The notes under the pieces were generated by a model. That model was not told where the DNA came from, did no database searches, and worked only from the letters and a program-made list of their open reading frames with translations. Source: Bacteroidota bacterium (GTDB lineage Bacteria; Bacteroidota; Bacteroidia; Chitinophagales; Chitinophagaceae). From it: a stretch of DNA of 44,656 bases. Shown here one piece after another: positions 42,699 through 44,656 of this stretch (within the stretch, counting starts at the first letter, position 1; the number at the start of each line of letters is the position of its first letter). The DNA lies in contig JAKPSI010000094.1 of the NCBI GenBank assembly GCA_029555415.1, forward strand, positions 1 through 44,656, in the 5' to 3' direction. The position numbers and the translations under genes were made by a program.

Positions 42699-43064
42699 TT
42701 AACTTTCCCGATGTACCGTATCCGGGGAAAAGGCCGGCAGGCACACACTCCAGTACTCACAGGGTTCATCGAAAGGATTGGAATAACGTACGGTCGTTCC
42801 GCCCGGAATGCGGATGCTTTGTCCCGCTTCCAGGATGAATTCCTGTCCGTCCGCTTCCACTTTTTTCCGGCCTTTGCTGACCAGCGTGTATTCTTCGAAC
42901 TCTGGGGTCTGTGGCGGCTCTCCCCATCCCGGCGGTGCAACCATATGTGCAATGCTCAGTTTGTTGTTGCCACCCGTGGCCAGTCCGAAATGCTCCTCGA
43001 TCAGTTTGCCATCCGTTGTAGGTACAACGAACGGTGACCGCTGATGTTTGATCTCCTTATTCAT
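42699..43064 (-). CDS. cupin-domain protein
   Basis: A 121-residue single-cupin protein. Motif 1-like residues are in 'PEFEEYTLVSKGRKKVEADG' and motif 2 in 'GQSIRIPGGTTVRYSNPFDEPCEY'. Only part of the usual His-metal set is visible (E54 and E55 region, no HxH), so metal binding is uncertain. A sugar- or small-molecule-binding role is as likely as catalysis. It begins 8 bp after the CotH-like gene ends, and is probably co-transcribed with it. Confidence 0.8.
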   Translation of the reverse strand: MNKEIKHQRSPFVVPTTDGKLIEEHFGLATGGNNKLSIAHMVAPPGWGEPPQTPEFEEYTLVSKGRKKVEADGQEFILEAGQSIRIPGGTTVRYSNPFDEPCEYWSVCLPAFSPDTVHRES

Positions 43065-43072
43065 GCGCCCTG

Positions 43073-44101
43073 TTAGTTCTTGCGTGCATTGTCGATGAAG
43101 ATACTCTGCACGTCATTTTTATTATTGATCGTTTTGTAGAAATCCTCCGTATAATCGATCAGTTCTTTTCTGTTCCTTTCTTTCAGTAAAGTGAAGTTGC
43201 GGATCAGTGTATAGATCGCTTCTTTTTTCTGACGATATACATCAAAAGTGGTTTGCAGTTCTTCCATGGTGCGCGGAAAGCCACGGTAAACCCTTTCTTT
43301 CACGGTCTCCGTTCCCAGGATCTCATTCGGGGCCGCATAGCCGGCATTCACAAAGCCTGAGTGGTCGAAATCGTAAGGAACCACATAGGGCGGAGCGGCT
43401 TCATTCTTCCTGTCCCAGATCAGTTTTGTGTTATGGTTGTTAGGGACGGACCAGTCGCCGTTACTGACGAAAAATTCATAGGTCGCGACCATGGTCATGG
43501 TCTGACGATCCGTGTTCTCTGTCAGGATCATCTGATCGGGCCTGGTCTTGCAGCCATTGCGACGTGCCAGTTCTGCATCATCCTCGATCATGAAGGCGTA
43601 TTGTGTGTATGGTTTATTCTTGTTTTTGCTGTCGCGGAAATTGACCCGCAGCAGGCGAACCCTGAAACTTTTCGGCTCCAGGATATTATAGATCTTATAG
43701 CAGAGATATTCCTTCAGCACCAGTTGCTCGTCATCGGATGCTGCTCCGCAGGCGATCACCAGCTTCAGTTTGCCCAGGTCATTCAACAGGGGAGAGGTCG
43801 GGTTATGAAAGTTCAGCATCAGCGGGGGAATGGGGCAGAAATCGCGGCGGAAATGTCCCCTCGGTGCGATGCGGATCTCTTCCGTTACCGTTGTACTGTC
43901 CGGAAACCTGAAACTTGCCGTTGCAGGCTGGAAGACATCGATCCCTTTTTCATTCTGGATCTTCCTGACATCAGTGGTCAGTGTCAGTTCAGCGATCTTC
44001 TCATCCGTGAAGAAAGCGATACTGTCTACTTTAACCTGTGCGTGTGAACGCTGCCCCGCAAAAAGCAGGAAACAGATCAGCAGGATGGAGATTCTTTTCA
44101 T
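43073..44101 (-). CDS. secreted CotH-like protein (putative kinase fold)
   Basis: A 342-residue exported protein with a signal peptide cut near 'RSHAQ'. I recognise no close family, but its layout is that of distant CotH kinases: 'IAPRGHFRRDFCPIPPLMLNF', then 'KLKLVIACG', then 'LKEYLCYKIYNILEPKSFRVRLLRV', then 'YAFMIEDDAELARRNGC', then 'NGDWSVPNNHNTKLIWD', and finally 'VVPYDFDHSGFVNAGY'. The NGDW...N and DFDHSG pieces correspond in position to the metal and catalytic Asp motifs of CotH. Whether it phosphorylates anything is untested, and an unrelated fold cannot be excluded. It lies between a PafA-like phosphatase and a cupin on the same strand, giving a possible secreted kinase-phosphatase pairing. 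Confidence 0.7.
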   Translation of the reverse strand: MKRISILLICFLLFAGQRSHAQVKVDSIAFFTDEKIAELTLTTDVRKIQNEKGIDVFQPATASFRFPDSTTVTEEIRIAPRGHFRRDFCPIPPLMLNFHNPTSPLLNDLGKLKLVIACGAASDDEQLVLKEYLCYKIYNILEPKSFRVRLLRVNFRDSKNKNKPYTQYAFMIEDDAELARRNGCKTRPDQMILTENTDRQTMTMVATYEFFVSNGDWSVPNNHNTKLIWDRKNEAAPPYVVPYDFDHSGFVNAGYAAPNEILGTETVKERVYRGFPRTMEELQTTFDVYRQKKEAIYTLIRNFTLLKERNRKELIDYTEDFYKTINNKNDVQSIFIDNARKN

Positions 44102-44107
44102 ATCTGG

Positions 44108-44128
44108 TGGTTAATGGTGAATGGTAGT
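44108..44128. repeat. 7-bp phased array, TGGTNAN type
   Basis: Three heptamers TGGTTAA, TGGTGAA, TGGTAGT in register, 42 bp after the stop of the PafA-like gene on the minus strand and just before the CotH-like gene. It is short, so chance cannot be ruled out. Confidence 0.45.
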
Positions 44129-44170
44129 ATGCAGGGATCTTCGGATTTGTTTCATCGGTGGCCTCGCCGT

Positions 44171-44656
44171 TCAACGGATCGCCTCTTCCACTACTTTGCC
44201 AACGCTTCCGCTCGGCATCTGAATATGCAGCAACGCGGCGATCGTTGGCGCGATATCGGTCATATAGGTCTCGCGGTTGGTCTTACCCTGTTTTACGCCC
44301 CATCCATACAGCAGGAAGGGGATATGCGCATCATAAGGATTCCACAAGCCATGCGTGGTGCCCGCGGTTACGAATCCTTCCAGGGTCTGCGGTTGCAGTA
44401 CCACCTGGATATCACCGCCGCGTTTGGGGTACCATCCGTTCGTGATCATTTCTTTTTCTTTTGCATTCAGTGTTGTTACCGCGATCTTGTCCAGCGCGAA
44501 AACCCGGGCCACCGTGGGCTCAACAGCCAGATAATCGATGATCCATGATTTCACTTCTTCACGGTTGAGGTGCAGTGAATCAATGGCCGCATTATTCAGG
44601 TAGAGCTGGTAGTTATCACCGCTCACGATCAGTTTAGGGGAACCATATTTTTCTTT
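44171..44656 (-). CDS. PafA-like alkaline phosphatase/phosphodiesterase, C-terminal part
   Basis: The 3' end of an alkaline-phosphatase-superfamily gene whose 5' part lies beyond the right edge; 161 residues are visible. The diagnostic segment is 'THGLWNPYDAHIPFLLYGWGVKQGKTN', in which the last metal-binding His (DAHIP) sits. It is followed by 'TDIAPTIAALLHIQMPSGSVGKV', the usual ending of Bacteroidota PafA-type enzymes. These are secreted zinc enzymes that release phosphate from phosphomonoesters, or in some members diesters. The GTG at 44626 is internal. The frame is open to the edge of the window. Confidence 0.88.
   Translation of the reverse strand, partial: KEKYGSPKLIVSGDNYQLYLNNAAIDSLHLNREEVKSWIIDYLAVEPTVARVFALDKIAVTTLNAKEKEMITNGWYPKRGGDIQVVLQPQTLEGFVTAGTTHGLWNPYDAHIPFLLYGWGVKQGKTNRETYMTDIAPTIAALLHIQMPSGSVGKVVEEAIR

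Noticed and set aside
43361-44047. Plus-strand ORF of 228 codons
   Set aside because: Antisense to the CotH-like secreted gene, which has a signal peptide and conserved motifs; the plus-strand product has neither.

Overview
The window is about 44.7 kb of a Bacteroidota chromosome, most likely Chitinophagaceae. This is inferred from SusC/SusD pairs, lipoproteins with basic residues after the lipobox Cys, type IX secretion C-terminal sorting domains, a DUF3276/PUR gene, and promoters of the form TTTG-N19..21-TAnnTTTG. I see no rRNA, tRNA, IS element, prophage or CRISPR. Base composition looks even throughout. The first and last genes are cut by the window edges.

Layout: (1) 1-8299 is a polysaccharide utilisation locus: the 3' end of a SusC receptor, SusD, two PKD-containing surface lipoproteins, a PKD-GH16 lipoprotein and a second GH16. 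Two laminarinase-type GH16 enzymes point to a beta-1,3-glucan (laminarin-like) substrate. (2) 8470-17654 carries more glycan genes: a GH127-family furanosidase tightly coupled to a ribokinase and a GRP-type sugar permease, then a GH20 hexosaminidase and an SGNH acetylesterase. (3) 17800-20210 holds an ABC exporter half-subunit and a small PUR-domain nucleic-acid-binding protein. (4) 20418-28093 holds two tandem paralogous secreted proteins of about 1,250 aa, built from repeats, Ig-like, GEVED and proprotein-convertase P-type domains and ending in a T9SS signal. (5) 28094-28674 is a repeat-rich intergenic region with a 123-bp tandem repeat. (6) 28675-37518 is mainly housekeeping: pgi, threonine aldolase, a TonB-type outer-membrane barrel, yajQ, rpmE2, a GlmU-like nucleotidyltransferase and tpiA. 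(7) 37619-44656 has a small membrane protein, a Kir-type K+ channel, an FkbM methyltransferase, a flippase and a glycosyltransferase (polysaccharide genes), an acyl-CoA-binding protein, a cupin, a CotH-like secreted protein and a partial PafA-like phosphatase.

The most unusual structure is not a gene. At least eight intergenic sites carry short arrays phased at exactly 7 bp, each with a different heptamer (TAGGTRA, AATTGAG, nnnnACT, TAAAAGC, TATYANN, TAGTCNN, GGCAGNN, CAACCCG, TGGTNAN). Several begin at or inside the stop codon of the upstream gene. They look like a family of heptanucleotide tandem repeats resembling the STRR repeats of cyanobacteria.
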